DNA of 64,000 nt from CAXXIC01 sp049315325 (GTDB lineage Bacteria > Bacteroidota > Bacteroidia > Bacteroidales > UBA7332), in NCBI GenBank assembly GCA_049315325.1, contig JBMOKJ010000001.1:818549-882548 (forward strand), in the 5' to 3' direction. Within the stretch, counting starts at the first letter, position 1, and every line of letters begins with the position of its first letter. The notes beneath the pieces were generated by a model that had not been told where the DNA came from, did not search any database, and saw nothing but the letters and a program-made list of their open reading frames with translations. Positions 43,252-50,452 of this stretch are shown here, piece by piece. The position numbers and the translations under genes are program-made.

Positions 43252-44216
43252 TAAACGATGAAGTTTATGTCTAACATATCGCTCATATCATCTCCCGTAG
43301 CGTCATTGTAAGACTCTTCTGTTTGTTGGATGGTATCTAAGTCGATATCTCCTTCGAGCACAATGTTTTCAGTGATATATTTCATTGTGCGCATCTCTAT
43401 CCATGCGTAGCCTAATCCGAGGGTGAAGACCAGAATAAGCAGATTCAGAAACATTAGGCCGAAAAATCCGCCACCAGTAGCGGTCGATTTGAGTTCGATT
43501 TTTTGCTCGTCTTTATGTAGGCTGATGTTGTTGATGTAGAATTCGAAAAGCTCTTTTTGCCACCAAAACATGTAAATGCCAAGTGTGATAATGGTCAGAA
43601 AATAGCCTTTTAGATTGAGAAGGAAATAGTCACCGCCATCAGCTTCGTAGTTGAATCTGATACTTCCTAATTTGACGTTTCCAAGAATGAATTTTCTTAA
43701 ATTTACTGCAAACCATGAGCTGTATAATCCGATGGAAAGGATAGTGAACAACAGCCATTTGAAGAAATTGATAGTTAACTCTTTTCTGTCGCCTCTATAT
43801 CCAAATCGAATACCTCTCCACGATGAGCGCGACATTCTGTAGCGGTACGAACCGTGAATTGCAATCGGAGTGATGGCTAAAATGCTAAGATATAGGAACA
43901 ATATTCCCAAGTTTGGCATTTCTAAAACGAAAAGTGTCCAGAAAATTCCATAAATGATGCCAAAGATGATTATCGCTTTAATAAAACCTTTAAACATCTC
44001 TTTTCCTGTTCCGTGAAACGAAAAACGGTCGTTGTTTAATTCGGTAGATCCATACATGTATTGAAGTTGTTTCGCTTTTGCCCAAGGGTAATAAAATCCG
44101 AGTGTAATTGCTGTTAGGAACCAGTTAACTATAACGATTCCAAAATACTCCATGCCATTTCCATGAAACATTAGGTTGTAACTCTTTTTTGTAGGCACTG
44201 CTGATAATTCCTCCAT
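43251..44216 (-). CDS. DUF898 (YjgN-like) membrane protein
   Basis: 321 residues with about six to eight membrane segments. The repeated pattern NWFLTAITLGFYYPWAKAK and YFLTIITLGIYMFWWQKEL, with FHGTGKEMFKGF and FRYRGD-like turns, is typical of DUF898/YjgN proteins, which have no known biochemical role. The acidic C-terminal tail (TEESYNDATGDDMSDM) is cytoplasmic. It is the first gene of a two-gene operon with the M48 peptidase and has a consensus promoter upstream; it could help position or regulate the protease. That is inference from coupling. Confidence 0.85.
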   Translation of the reverse strand: MEELSAVPTKKSYNLMFHGNGMEYFGIVIVNWFLTAITLGFYYPWAKAKQLQYMYGSTELNNDRFSFHGTGKEMFKGFIKAIIIFGIIYGIFWTLFVLEMPNLGILFLYLSILAITPIAIHGSYRYRMSRSSWRGIRFGYRGDRKELTINFFKWLLFTILSIGLYSSWFAVNLRKFILGNVKLGSIRFNYEADGGDYFLLNLKGYFLTIITLGIYMFWWQKELFEFYINNISLHKDEQKIELKSTATGGGFFGLMFLNLLILVFTLGLGYAWIEMRTMKYITENIVLEGDIDLDTIQQTEESYNDATGDDMSDMLDINFIV

Positions 44217-44272
44217 GACTCTTTTTTGATTTAAGATGAATAATTTAGTTTGTAAATACTTGTATCTATTTG

Positions 44273-44303
44273 CAAAATTATAATACTTTGCTTAAATACC
44301 AAA
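44273..44303 (-). promoter_or_regulatory. Consensus promoter TTTG-N19-TAATTTTG for DUF898-M48
   Basis: TTTG at 44300-44303 and TAATTTTG at 44273-44280 on the minus strand, 19 nt apart; 57 nt before the ATG at 44216. Confidence 0.8.
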
Positions 44304-44330
44304 CTTTACAAAATATATTTTTCTGTTTTT

Positions 44331-45164
44331 TTATTTGGAGGAGCGTAAAACGATAATGCCTGTGTTTGATCTAACTCCATTGACATAATCTGCCAATATT
44401 TTCTCCGAAACAATAACCTTCTTGAATTGCGAAGATGCGTGAAGAAAATGCAGCTCTTTATCTTGCCAAAGTGCGAATCCTACATGGCTAATGTCTAATC
44501 CTTTGAAGGAAGTGGTGATGGCGATGATGTCTCCCGACTTTATTTTGCAGGAAATGGAAGCGATTTTTGTCTTTGGAATGAAAAAATAGGTTCGCTGACG
44601 GATGGCATTTTCTTGAAGAACGATGGTTGGAATAAATTCCGAATGCGCTGTCAATGCTTTGTATTTATCTGGATTTTTACTCATAAACCCTACATTGACT
44701 TGAATAGAATCTCCACCGATTTTTTGAGTAATGTCTTTGATGATTCCTTTCTCTTGGTTGTCGGAAATCCAATCTGAGAAATAGTGTAGTCGCGATGGAT
44801 ATTGGTTTAATTTGCCGTTTCGATAGCGAATTTGAGTGAGGTTTTGCAGAAATCCGGAGAAAGCAAAATCCTTAGATTTTGCTGTCCGAGTCAATGCCAA
44901 TGTTGTTTCCACAAATGTTGTGCAGTCGAGTTCACGTAGGTTGACCACCAATTGTTCTGTGTCGTTCACTTCCAAAGTATTTGCAACGTATGGCTTTCCC
45001 AAAAAGAATTTGCCCGTTTCGGCAATTACTTTATCGAGCGGTAGCTTGGCGTTGATTTTCGCTTTGTATTGCTTGAAAATCAAGCTATCTTCTTTCGTTT
45101 GGGCGTTTGAACTGAACAATAGAGTGAATGTGAAAAAGCAGGGAAAAAGTATTCGTTTAATCAT
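44331..45164 (-). CDS. DUF1460 N-acetylmuramoyl-L-alanine amidase-like protein
   Basis: 277 residues from the ATG at 45164, the one that gives a signal peptide (MIKRILFPCFFTFTLLFSSN). The DUF1460 fold is an NlpC/P60-like papain fold. Putative catalytic Cys lies in LRELDCTTFVETTLAL (about 82), His in LDISHVGFALWQ (about 230) and LHASSQFKKV follows. Members cleave the L-Ala bond of muropeptides or are recycling amidases in the periplasm. No terminator or promoter is clear at its 3' side; it is on the same strand as the DUF898 operon but 114 nt from it. Confidence 0.87.
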   Translation of the reverse strand: MIKRILFPCFFTFTLLFSSNAQTKEDSLIFKQYKAKINAKLPLDKVIAETGKFFLGKPYVANTLEVNDTEQLVVNLRELDCTTFVETTLALTRTAKSKDFAFSGFLQNLTQIRYRNGKLNQYPSRLHYFSDWISDNQEKGIIKDITQKIGGDSIQVNVGFMSKNPDKYKALTAHSEFIPTIVLQENAIRQRTYFFIPKTKIASISCKIKSGDIIAITTSFKGLDISHVGFALWQDKELHFLHASSQFKKVIVSEKILADYVNGVRSNTGIIVLRSSK

Positions 45165-45209
45165 TGCCAATAGATTTGTTTCAAAGATAGCGCATTTCAT
45201 TTTTCTACA

Positions 45210-45252
45210 AATAAAAAGGACTGAAAGATTGTATTTTCAATCCCTCAGTCCT
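45210..45252 (-). terminator. Terminator of the purM-prfA-pyrF operon
   Basis: Minus-strand AGGACTGAGGGATTG / CAATCTTTCAGTCCT around a 6-nt loop, followed by TTTTTATTT, 20 nt after pyrF. Confidence 0.88.
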
Positions 45253-45271
45253 CATTCATTCAATCCCTAAA

Positions 45272-46102
45272 CTAGAGAAGTCCTTTCTTTTTCAATAAAA
45301 CTTCCATTTCTTGCTGCACCTTCAATGCTTCTGATTTGGCTGCTTCAGCAAAATCTTCGCCTTTCGACGCAAAAATAATTTGACGCGATGAGTTGACAAG
45401 CAATCCGCAGCAGCTGTTCATAGCATATTCAGCCACATCTTGCAGACTTCCACCTTGCGCTCCTACACCGGGAACAAGCAGGAAGTGATTCGGTGCTAGT
45501 TTGCGAATGTCGGTAAACATTTTGCCTTGTGTAGCACCTACCACAAACATCAATTGATCTTCTGTTGCCCAGTTTTGAGTGGTTTTCAGCACTTTCTCAA
45601 ACAGACGTTCGCCGTTGACATCTTCCATCAATTGGAAGTCGTGCGAACCTTTGTTGGAGGTCAATGCAAGCACAATCACCCATTTGCCCTCATAGCTGAG
45701 GAACGGCTTCACACTGTCTTCTCCCATGTAAGGAGCAACGGTCACTGCGCTGGCTTGCAGGTGTTCGAAAGCCGATTGTGCGTACATCTCCGACGTATTA
45801 CCAATGTCACCGCGCTTGGCATCGAGGATGATGAATTGGTCGGGATAATTCTCGCGAATGTAGGCGATGGTTTTCTCTAGCGCCGCGATGCCTTTGATGC
45901 CGATGCTTTCGTAGAAGGCCGCATTGGGTTTGTAGGCTACGCACAAGTCAGCCGTAGAGTCTATAATGGTTTTGTTGAAAGCGAAAATCGGATCTTGGTC
46001 GTTCAGCAAATGCTGTGGGATTTTCTGAATGTCGGTGTCTAATCCTACACAGAGGAAGGATTTTTTACGCTGAATATTCTCGAAAATTTGTTGCTTGTTC
46101 AT
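45272..46102 (-). CDS. pyrF: Orotidine 5'-phosphate decarboxylase (type 2)
   Basis: 276 residues, the longer type 2 form. It decarboxylates OMP to UMP, the last step of de novo UMP synthesis. Motifs are FLCVGLDTDIQKIP at the N-terminus, VAYKPNAAFYES, the catalytic ILDAKRGDIGNTSEMYA (Lys/Asp pair, about 95), and VGATQGKMFTDIRKL with the phosphate site LLVPGVGAQGG near the C-terminus. It follows prfA after 171 nt that contain an intergenic repeat, and ends at a strong terminator. Confidence 0.96.
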   Translation of the reverse strand: MNKQQIFENIQRKKSFLCVGLDTDIQKIPQHLLNDQDPIFAFNKTIIDSTADLCVAYKPNAAFYESIGIKGIAALEKTIAYIRENYPDQFIILDAKRGDIGNTSEMYAQSAFEHLQASAVTVAPYMGEDSVKPFLSYEGKWVIVLALTSNKGSHDFQLMEDVNGERLFEKVLKTTQNWATEDQLMFVVGATQGKMFTDIRKLAPNHFLLVPGVGAQGGSLQDVAEYAMNSCCGLLVNSSRQIIFASKGEDFAEAAKSEALKVQQEMEVLLKKKGLL

Positions 46103-46114
46103 ATAGTTTGTGAT

Positions 46115-46262
46115 TTTGCCACGAAGCCACTAAATCTCTAAGTTTTCACTAAAAGCTATAATTTTCTTCGGCGAATTCTTTTTCTTTTTCTATTTACCAA
46201 TATCACTAAGTTTCTTTGAAATGATAAATTTTCGCGAACCTTCGTGTCTTCGAGCCTTTTGG
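46115..46262. repeat. Degenerate inverted intergenic repeat
   Basis: GCCACGAAGCCACTAAA (about 46119-46135) and its rough inverse TTCGTGTCTTCGAGCC (about 46240-46256) frame an AT-rich 100-nt centre between pyrF and prfA. The same CACGAAG..AAAGACGCGAAG vocabulary recurs at 47374-47401 upstream of prfA. Confidence 0.45.
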
Positions 46263-46273
46263 TAAATTCTTAA

Positions 46274-47359
46274 TTACAATTCACTTTCTTTCATCCGTTC
46301 CGCATTTTCAGCTACGGTAAGTTGGTCGATTACGGATTGAATATCACCATCCGTAAAGGCGGTCAGGTTGTAGATCGTGAAATTGATGCGGTGATCTGTT
46401 ACCCGACCTTGCGGATAGTTATAGGTTCGAATCTTAGCCGAACGGTCGCCCGACGAAACCATCGTTTTTCGTTTTGATCCGATTTCGTCAAGATATTTTT
46501 GATGTTCAATGGCGTAGAGACGCGAGCGAAGTTCGTTCATCGCTTTAGCTTTGTTCTTGTGTTGCGATTTTTCGTCCTGACATTGCACCGTTGTGCCGGT
46601 CGGGATGTGCACCAATCGAATAGCAGAGTAAGTCGTATTTACCGACTGACCACCCGCTCCAGACGAACAGAAGGTGTCGACACGCACGTCCGACTCTTTC
46701 AATTCGTAGTCGAACTCCTCCATTTCGGGAAGAACTGCCACCGTGGCAGCTGATGTATGAACGCGTCCTTGCGTCTCGGTTTGGGGCACGCGCTGAACGC
46801 GGTGAACGCCCGATTCGTATTTCATTACACCATAAACGCCTTCGCCGGAAACGGAGAAAATCACCTCTTTGAATCCACCCGAAGTTCCTTCGCTGGTGTT
46901 GGTTACTTCTACTTTCCAGCCTTTTGTTTCGCAGTATTTTACATACATTCGGAAGAGGTCTCCGGCAAAAATGGCTGCTTCATCACCACCCGTTCCACCA
47001 CGAATCTCGACGATGGCGTTCTTCGCATCTTCTGGATCGGCAGGCACGAGCAGAAATTTAATCTCCTCCTCCAAGGATGGCACGCGGGCATTGCAGGCTT
47101 CGAGTTCCTCTTTTGCCATTTCGCGCATCTCAGCATCGTTCTCTGTGTCGAGAATCTGAAGCGCTTCTTCGATGCCGTTGAGCAGTTGTTGGTATTCGTT
47201 GCGAGCCGCCACGATTTTCTCCAAATCGCGGTACTCTTTATTGAGTTTGATAAAACGTTTCATGTCTGCAATCACAGACGGGTCGGTGATGAGCGTGCTC
47301 ACCTCCTCGAAACGGGTTACCAATCCTTCTAATTTTTCTAATAAACTATTGTCTGCCAT
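46274..47359 (-). CDS. prfA: Peptide chain release factor 1
   Basis: 361 residues from the ATG at 47359 (MADNSLLEKLEGLVTRFEEV); an ATG seven codons upstream is less likely. Recognises UAA and UAG. The tripeptide anticodon region reads VPQTETQGRVHTSAATVA (P-x-T, about 185) and the catalytic GGQ lies in FCSSGAGGQSVNTTYSA (about 232). Downstream KNKAKAMNELRSRLY and YNYPQGRVTDHRIN are standard. No RF2-type frameshift is present. Part of the purM-(47455 gene)-prfA-pyrF run on the minus strand. Confidence 0.97.
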   Translation of the reverse strand: MADNSLLEKLEGLVTRFEEVSTLITDPSVIADMKRFIKLNKEYRDLEKIVAARNEYQQLLNGIEEALQILDTENDAEMREMAKEELEACNARVPSLEEEIKFLLVPADPEDAKNAIVEIRGGTGGDEAAIFAGDLFRMYVKYCETKGWKVEVTNTSEGTSGGFKEVIFSVSGEGVYGVMKYESGVHRVQRVPQTETQGRVHTSAATVAVLPEMEEFDYELKESDVRVDTFCSSGAGGQSVNTTYSAIRLVHIPTGTTVQCQDEKSQHKNKAKAMNELRSRLYAIEHQKYLDEIGSKRKTMVSSGDRSAKIRTYNYPQGRVTDHRINFTIYNLTAFTDGDIQSVIDQLTVAENAERMKESEL

Positions 47360-47454
47360 TGTATTTCTTATTAAACGCAAAGGAGCAAAGACGCGAAGTC
47401 TTCTTCCATAAAATGCATTTTCTTATAAAAGTAAAATCTTACTTTTATTGAAGT

Positions 47455-47913
47455 TTATCTATAAATCTCTATTTTCTTGTCGATTTTAGGAAAAATAAAA
47501 TTGGAAAATCTAAAGGCATTGTTCTTATCTAAAACTTTCCATACTCCATCCTTATAATATTCGAGTGTAAATGTTTGAGCAAAGACACTCTTTTTTTGAA
47601 TTATTTGAGTCCTATTTCCTATGAGAATCTCAAGTTGTTCAAATAAATATTCTTTTCCTATTGTTTCGAAATCCGAAGCATTTGAAAACTCCATTCCAGT
47701 TGACCAAAAATATAAATTATTTGGTTGGTTTTTTAGAACTACCCCAATGCTAATGAATCTCAGTTCATTCGATATATCTACAGAATAATAATAATCAATT
47801 TGATACTGAGATTGAAAAGTTAACTGAACTCGATTGTTAAGAGATTGAATTGTGAATTTAATCTCATTAAATCGATCATTTAATGCTTTCAGAATCTCTT
47901 CAAAATCAGTCAT
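47455..47913 (-). CDS. Hypothetical protein inserted between purM and prfA
   Basis: 152 residues, no signal peptide or membrane segment, mixed alpha/beta (MTDFEEILKALNDRFNEIKF, then QIDYYYSVDISNELRFISIG). Rich in Asn, Ile, Phe and Tyr, and clearly more AT-rich than purM and prfA. I do not recognise a family. It starts 23 nt after the purM stop on the same strand, so it should be in the same transcript, but its composition suggests later insertion into an operon that is normally purM-prfA in this group. Real by length and coding bias; function unknown. Confidence 0.7.
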   Translation of the reverse strand: MTDFEEILKALNDRFNEIKFTIQSLNNRVQLTFQSQYQIDYYYSVDISNELRFISIGVVLKNQPNNLYFWSTGMEFSNASDFETIGKEYLFEQLEILIGNRTQIIQKKSVFAQTFTLEYYKDGVWKVLDKNNAFRFSNFIFPKIDKKIEIYR

Positions 47914-47936
47914 TTATTAAGCTTGATATTATGGGT

Positions 47937-49103
47937 TTAATATTCAAATCGTCCGAATTCGCTTTCGATCACTAATTCTGTTTTGTCCGATTTTTCTACA
48001 AAGCCTACAATCTGCGCTTCGATGTCGAACGATTGCGAAATCTCAATCACTTTTTGCGCATTCTCGGGCGAGAGGTAAATCTCCATACGGTGACCCATAT
48101 TGAACACCTTGTACATCTCTTTCCAGTCTGTACCCGATTGCTCCTGAATGGCGCGGAACAGCGGTGGAATAGGGAAGAGATTGTTTTTGGTCACCTTCAC
48201 ATTTTCTACAAAATGAAGCACTTTGGTTTGCGCTCCGCCTGAGCAATGCACCATTCCGTGAATGTCTGCGCGCATTTCGTCGAGCAGTCGTTTGATTACC
48301 GGAGCGTAGGTGCGGGTAGGCGAAAGCACCATTTTGCCGGCATCAATATCCAATCCTTCGATGGCATCGGTCAACTTCAATCCACCGGAATAAACCAAGT
48401 CGGAAGGAATCGCTGCATCGTAGCTTTCGGGGTATTTTTCTGCCAGATATTTTGCGAATACATCGTGGCGAGCCGAGGTCAGACCGTTGCTGCCCATGCC
48501 GCCGTTGTATTCCTTTTCGTAAGTTGCTTTTCCATACGACGAAAGCCCGACAATCACATCACCGCCTTGAATGTTGGCATTGTCAATTACGTCTGCGCGT
48601 TTCATTCGGCAAGTGACGGTGCTATCCACGATGATGGTGCGCACGAGGTCGCCCACATCGGCGGTTTCGCCACCCGTAGAATAGGCATTTACACCCATTT
48701 CGCGTAGTTCGGCGAGCAGTTCGTCTGTTCCGTTGATGATGGCCGAAATCACTTCGCCCGTAATCAGCAGTTTGTTTCGCCCGATGGTGGACGAGACGAG
48801 AATATTATCGGTTGCGCCTACGCAAAGCAGGTCGTCGAGGTTCATAATCAATGCGTCTTGCGCAATGCCTTTCCACACGGAGAGGTCGCCGGTCTCTTTC
48901 CAGTAAAGGTAAGCCAACGAAGATTTTGTACCTGCGCCATCGGCGTGCATAATGTTGCAATATTCGGGGTCGCCACCGAGAATGTCGGGGATGATTTTGC
49001 AAAATGCTTTGGGGAAAATCCCTTTGTCGATGTTTTTGATGGCGTTGTGCACATCTTCTTTCGATGCCGAAACACCGCGCTGATTATACCGTTGGTCGCT
49101 CAT
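47937..49103 (-). CDS. purM: Phosphoribosylformylglycinamidine cyclo-ligase (AIR synthase)
   Basis: 388 residues from the ATG at 49103 (MSDQRYNQRGVSASKEDVHN); an ATG at 49127 lies in a dispersed repeat and is rejected. The enzyme closes the imidazole ring of AIR in purine synthesis using ATP. Visible features include the HADGAGTKSSLAYLYWKETG substrate loop, MNLDDLLCVGATDNI with metal/ATP residues, the GGETADVGDLV motif and GMVHCSGGAQTKVLHF. The ~388-residue form, longer than E. coli PurM, is usual for Bacteroidota. First gene of the purM-prfA-pyrF operon with a consensus promoter. Confidence 0.93.
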   Translation of the reverse strand: MSDQRYNQRGVSASKEDVHNAIKNIDKGIFPKAFCKIIPDILGGDPEYCNIMHADGAGTKSSLAYLYWKETGDLSVWKGIAQDALIMNLDDLLCVGATDNILVSSTIGRNKLLITGEVISAIINGTDELLAELREMGVNAYSTGGETADVGDLVRTIIVDSTVTCRMKRADVIDNANIQGGDVIVGLSSYGKATYEKEYNGGMGSNGLTSARHDVFAKYLAEKYPESYDAAIPSDLVYSGGLKLTDAIEGLDIDAGKMVLSPTRTYAPVIKRLLDEMRADIHGMVHCSGGAQTKVLHFVENVKVTKNNLFPIPPLFRAIQEQSGTDWKEMYKVFNMGHRMEIYLSPENAQKVIEISQSFDIEAQIVGFVEKSDKTELVIESEFGRFEY

Positions 49104-49116
49104 TGTAGAAATTTTA

Positions 49117-49148
49117 GGCCTCTCCATAGCCCTCTCACAAAGAGATGG
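49117..49148. repeat. Dispersed GC-rich repeat, degenerate copy
   Basis: GGCCTCTCCATAGCCCTCTC..AAAGAGATGG resembles the CT-rich variant at 57868-57907. It lies in the purM leader, 14 nt before the start codon. Confidence 0.55.
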
Positions 49149-49238
49149 AACAAGAAATGCACTTAATTTATTGTAGGGTTAAAAAGTCTGATTAAGAACA
49201 TACTACGTGAAACGTATTACGTCTGACTTTTTCGGCTG

Positions 49239-49270
49239 CAAAGTTAGTGGAAAAATAGGAGTTTGGCAAA
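49239..49270 (-). promoter_or_regulatory. Consensus promoter TTTG-N20-TAACTTTG for the purM operon
   Basis: TTTG at 49267-49270 and TAACTTTG at 49239-49246 on the minus strand, separated by 20 nt. It gives a ~130-nt leader that contains the inverted repeat TACGT-GAA-ACGTA (49204-49216) and the dispersed repeat at 49117. Confidence 0.78.
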
Positions 49271-49280
49271 CGAAAAAGAG

Positions 49281-49316
49281 AAGCCCCGCCTCCCAAAAAC
49301 GGGAAAGACGAGGCTT
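49281..49316 (-). terminator. Rubrerythrin terminator
   Basis: Imperfect GC-rich stem AAGCCTCGTCTTTCCCG / GGGAGGCGGGGCTT on the minus strand, followed by CTTCTCTTTTTC, 26 nt after the rbr stop. It overlaps the region just upstream of the purM promoter. Confidence 0.7.
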
Positions 49317-49341
49317 GCGATCAGATTTAATCCGCTGTGGA

Positions 49342-49920
49342 TTAGTAATTTTCTTTTTTGGGTTCGAAGTAAGCTTTCGGATGCTCGCAAGCGGGGCAGT
49401 TTTCGGGCGCTTTTTTGCCTTTGTGTATAAGACCGCAATTGCGACATTGCCATTCGATTTCTTCTTTGCGTTCGAATACTTTTTCTGCTTCCACACGGGC
49501 TTGAAGCGTGCGGTAACGCGCTTCGTGCTCGGCTTCTACTTTGGCTATTAGTTTGAATGCAGTTGCCACTTTTTTGAATCCCTCTTCTTCGGCAATGCGT
49601 GCAAACACAGGGTAAAGGTCTGTCCACTCTTCGTTTTCGCCATCGGCTGCGGCTTTGAGGTTTTCGGCTGTAGTGCCTATGCTTCCTGCGGGATAGGTGG
49701 CTGTGATTTCTACCGGACCGCCTTCGAGGAATTTGAAAAAGCGTTTTGCGTGTTCTTTTTCCTGCTCTGCGGTTTCGATAAATACGGCTGCGATTTGTTC
49801 GTAACCCTCTTTTTTTGCCACACTTGCGAAATAAGTGTAGCGGTTGCGAGCTTGCGACTCACCTGCGAATGCTTTCAGTAAGTTTTGCTCGGTTTTGGTT
49901 CCCTTAATGCTCTTTTCCAT
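49342..49920 (-). CDS. rbr: Rubrerythrin
   Basis: 192 residues. A four-helix diiron domain (FAGESQARNRYTYFASVAKK with Glu21; ETAEQEKEHAKRFFKFLEGG; later ARIAEEEGFKKVA and AKVEAEHEARYRTL) is followed by a C-terminal rubredoxin-type iron site with two CxxC pairs (WQCRNCGLIHKG, NCPACEHPKAYFEP). It reduces hydrogen peroxide in anaerobes and fits an anaerobic or microaerophilic host. Monocistronic; a weak TACCTTTA element lies at 49961-49968 on the minus strand. Confidence 0.96.
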   Translation of the reverse strand: MEKSIKGTKTEQNLLKAFAGESQARNRYTYFASVAKKEGYEQIAAVFIETAEQEKEHAKRFFKFLEGGPVEITATYPAGSIGTTAENLKAAADGENEEWTDLYPVFARIAEEEGFKKVATAFKLIAKVEAEHEARYRTLQARVEAEKVFERKEEIEWQCRNCGLIHKGKKAPENCPACEHPKAYFEPKKENY

Positions 49921-50006
49921 AACTTTTTATTCTGTTTAAATGAAAATGACTTTACACCCGTAAAGGTACAAAGCCATTTCTATTTTTCCTACGAAATAGG
50001 GTTTAT

Positions 50007-50201
50007 TTAATCGAGGTTTTCGATGATTTTTTGGATTTCCTGATCCGTTTCGTGTAGAGTCTTTTTACATTGATTCAGGAGCTCGGTGGAACGAGTCACC
50101 AAAGCTTTCAGCTCATCAATCTCTACTTCTTCGTTCTGAAGTTTCGAAACTATATTTTCGAGCTCGTTCATCGCATCGGTGTATGTCTGTTTTTTTGCCA
50201 T
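50007..50201 (-). CDS. xseB: Exodeoxyribonuclease VII small subunit
   Basis: 64 residues, two helices: MAKKQTYTDAMNELENIVSK followed by LQNEEVEIDELKALVTRSTE and a final helix. The short coiled-coil layout is typical of XseB, which packs on the large catalytic subunit XseA in nuclease VII. The large subunit gene is normally just upstream and co-transcribed, but here the sequence upstream is a promoter region and a gene on the opposite strand, so xseB stands alone. xseA must lie outside this window. Confidence 0.9.
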   Translation of the reverse strand: MAKKQTYTDAMNELENIVSKLQNEEVEIDELKALVTRSTELLNQCKKTLHETDQEIQKIIENLD

Positions 50202-50217
50202 TGTATTTGATTTTATG

Positions 50218-50225
50218 CAAATGTA
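50218..50225 (-). promoter_or_regulatory. -7 box (TACATTTG) for xseB
   Basis: TACATTTG on the minus strand, 17 nt before the ATG. It supports independent transcription of xseB. Confidence 0.55.
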
Positions 50226-50421
50226 GTGATTTAGAATAGTAATTGCTTACGCTTTTATATGAATTATAGCATCAGACAAATATACTAAATTTATTATTTA
50301 TCTTGCAAAAAGGATGGTTTATCCTTAAGAACAAAGGTCAAAATATTACACCTTGTTTATTGGTAATAAAAAAAGTGGCGATTTTGGTCGACCAGAATAT
50401 GTTTTATTACAAATTTTTATT

Positions 50422-50429
50422 TAGTTTTG
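50422..50429 (+). promoter_or_regulatory. -7 box (TAGTTTTG) for the heparinase-like gene
   Basis: TAGTTTTG followed by CGACA, 24 nt before the ATG at 50453. Its position excludes the longer open frame from 50303. Confidence 0.6.
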
Positions 50430-50452
50430 CGACATACCTTAAAACAACGTTT

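Noticed and set aside
49104..49127. Upstream ATG of purM at 49127
   Set aside because: Lies in a dispersed repeat; the conserved N-terminus begins at 49103.
50303..50452. 50-codon N-terminal extension of the heparinase-like protein
   Set aside because: Contains the -7 box and lacks a signal peptide at the start; the ATG at 50453 gives a proper signal peptide.
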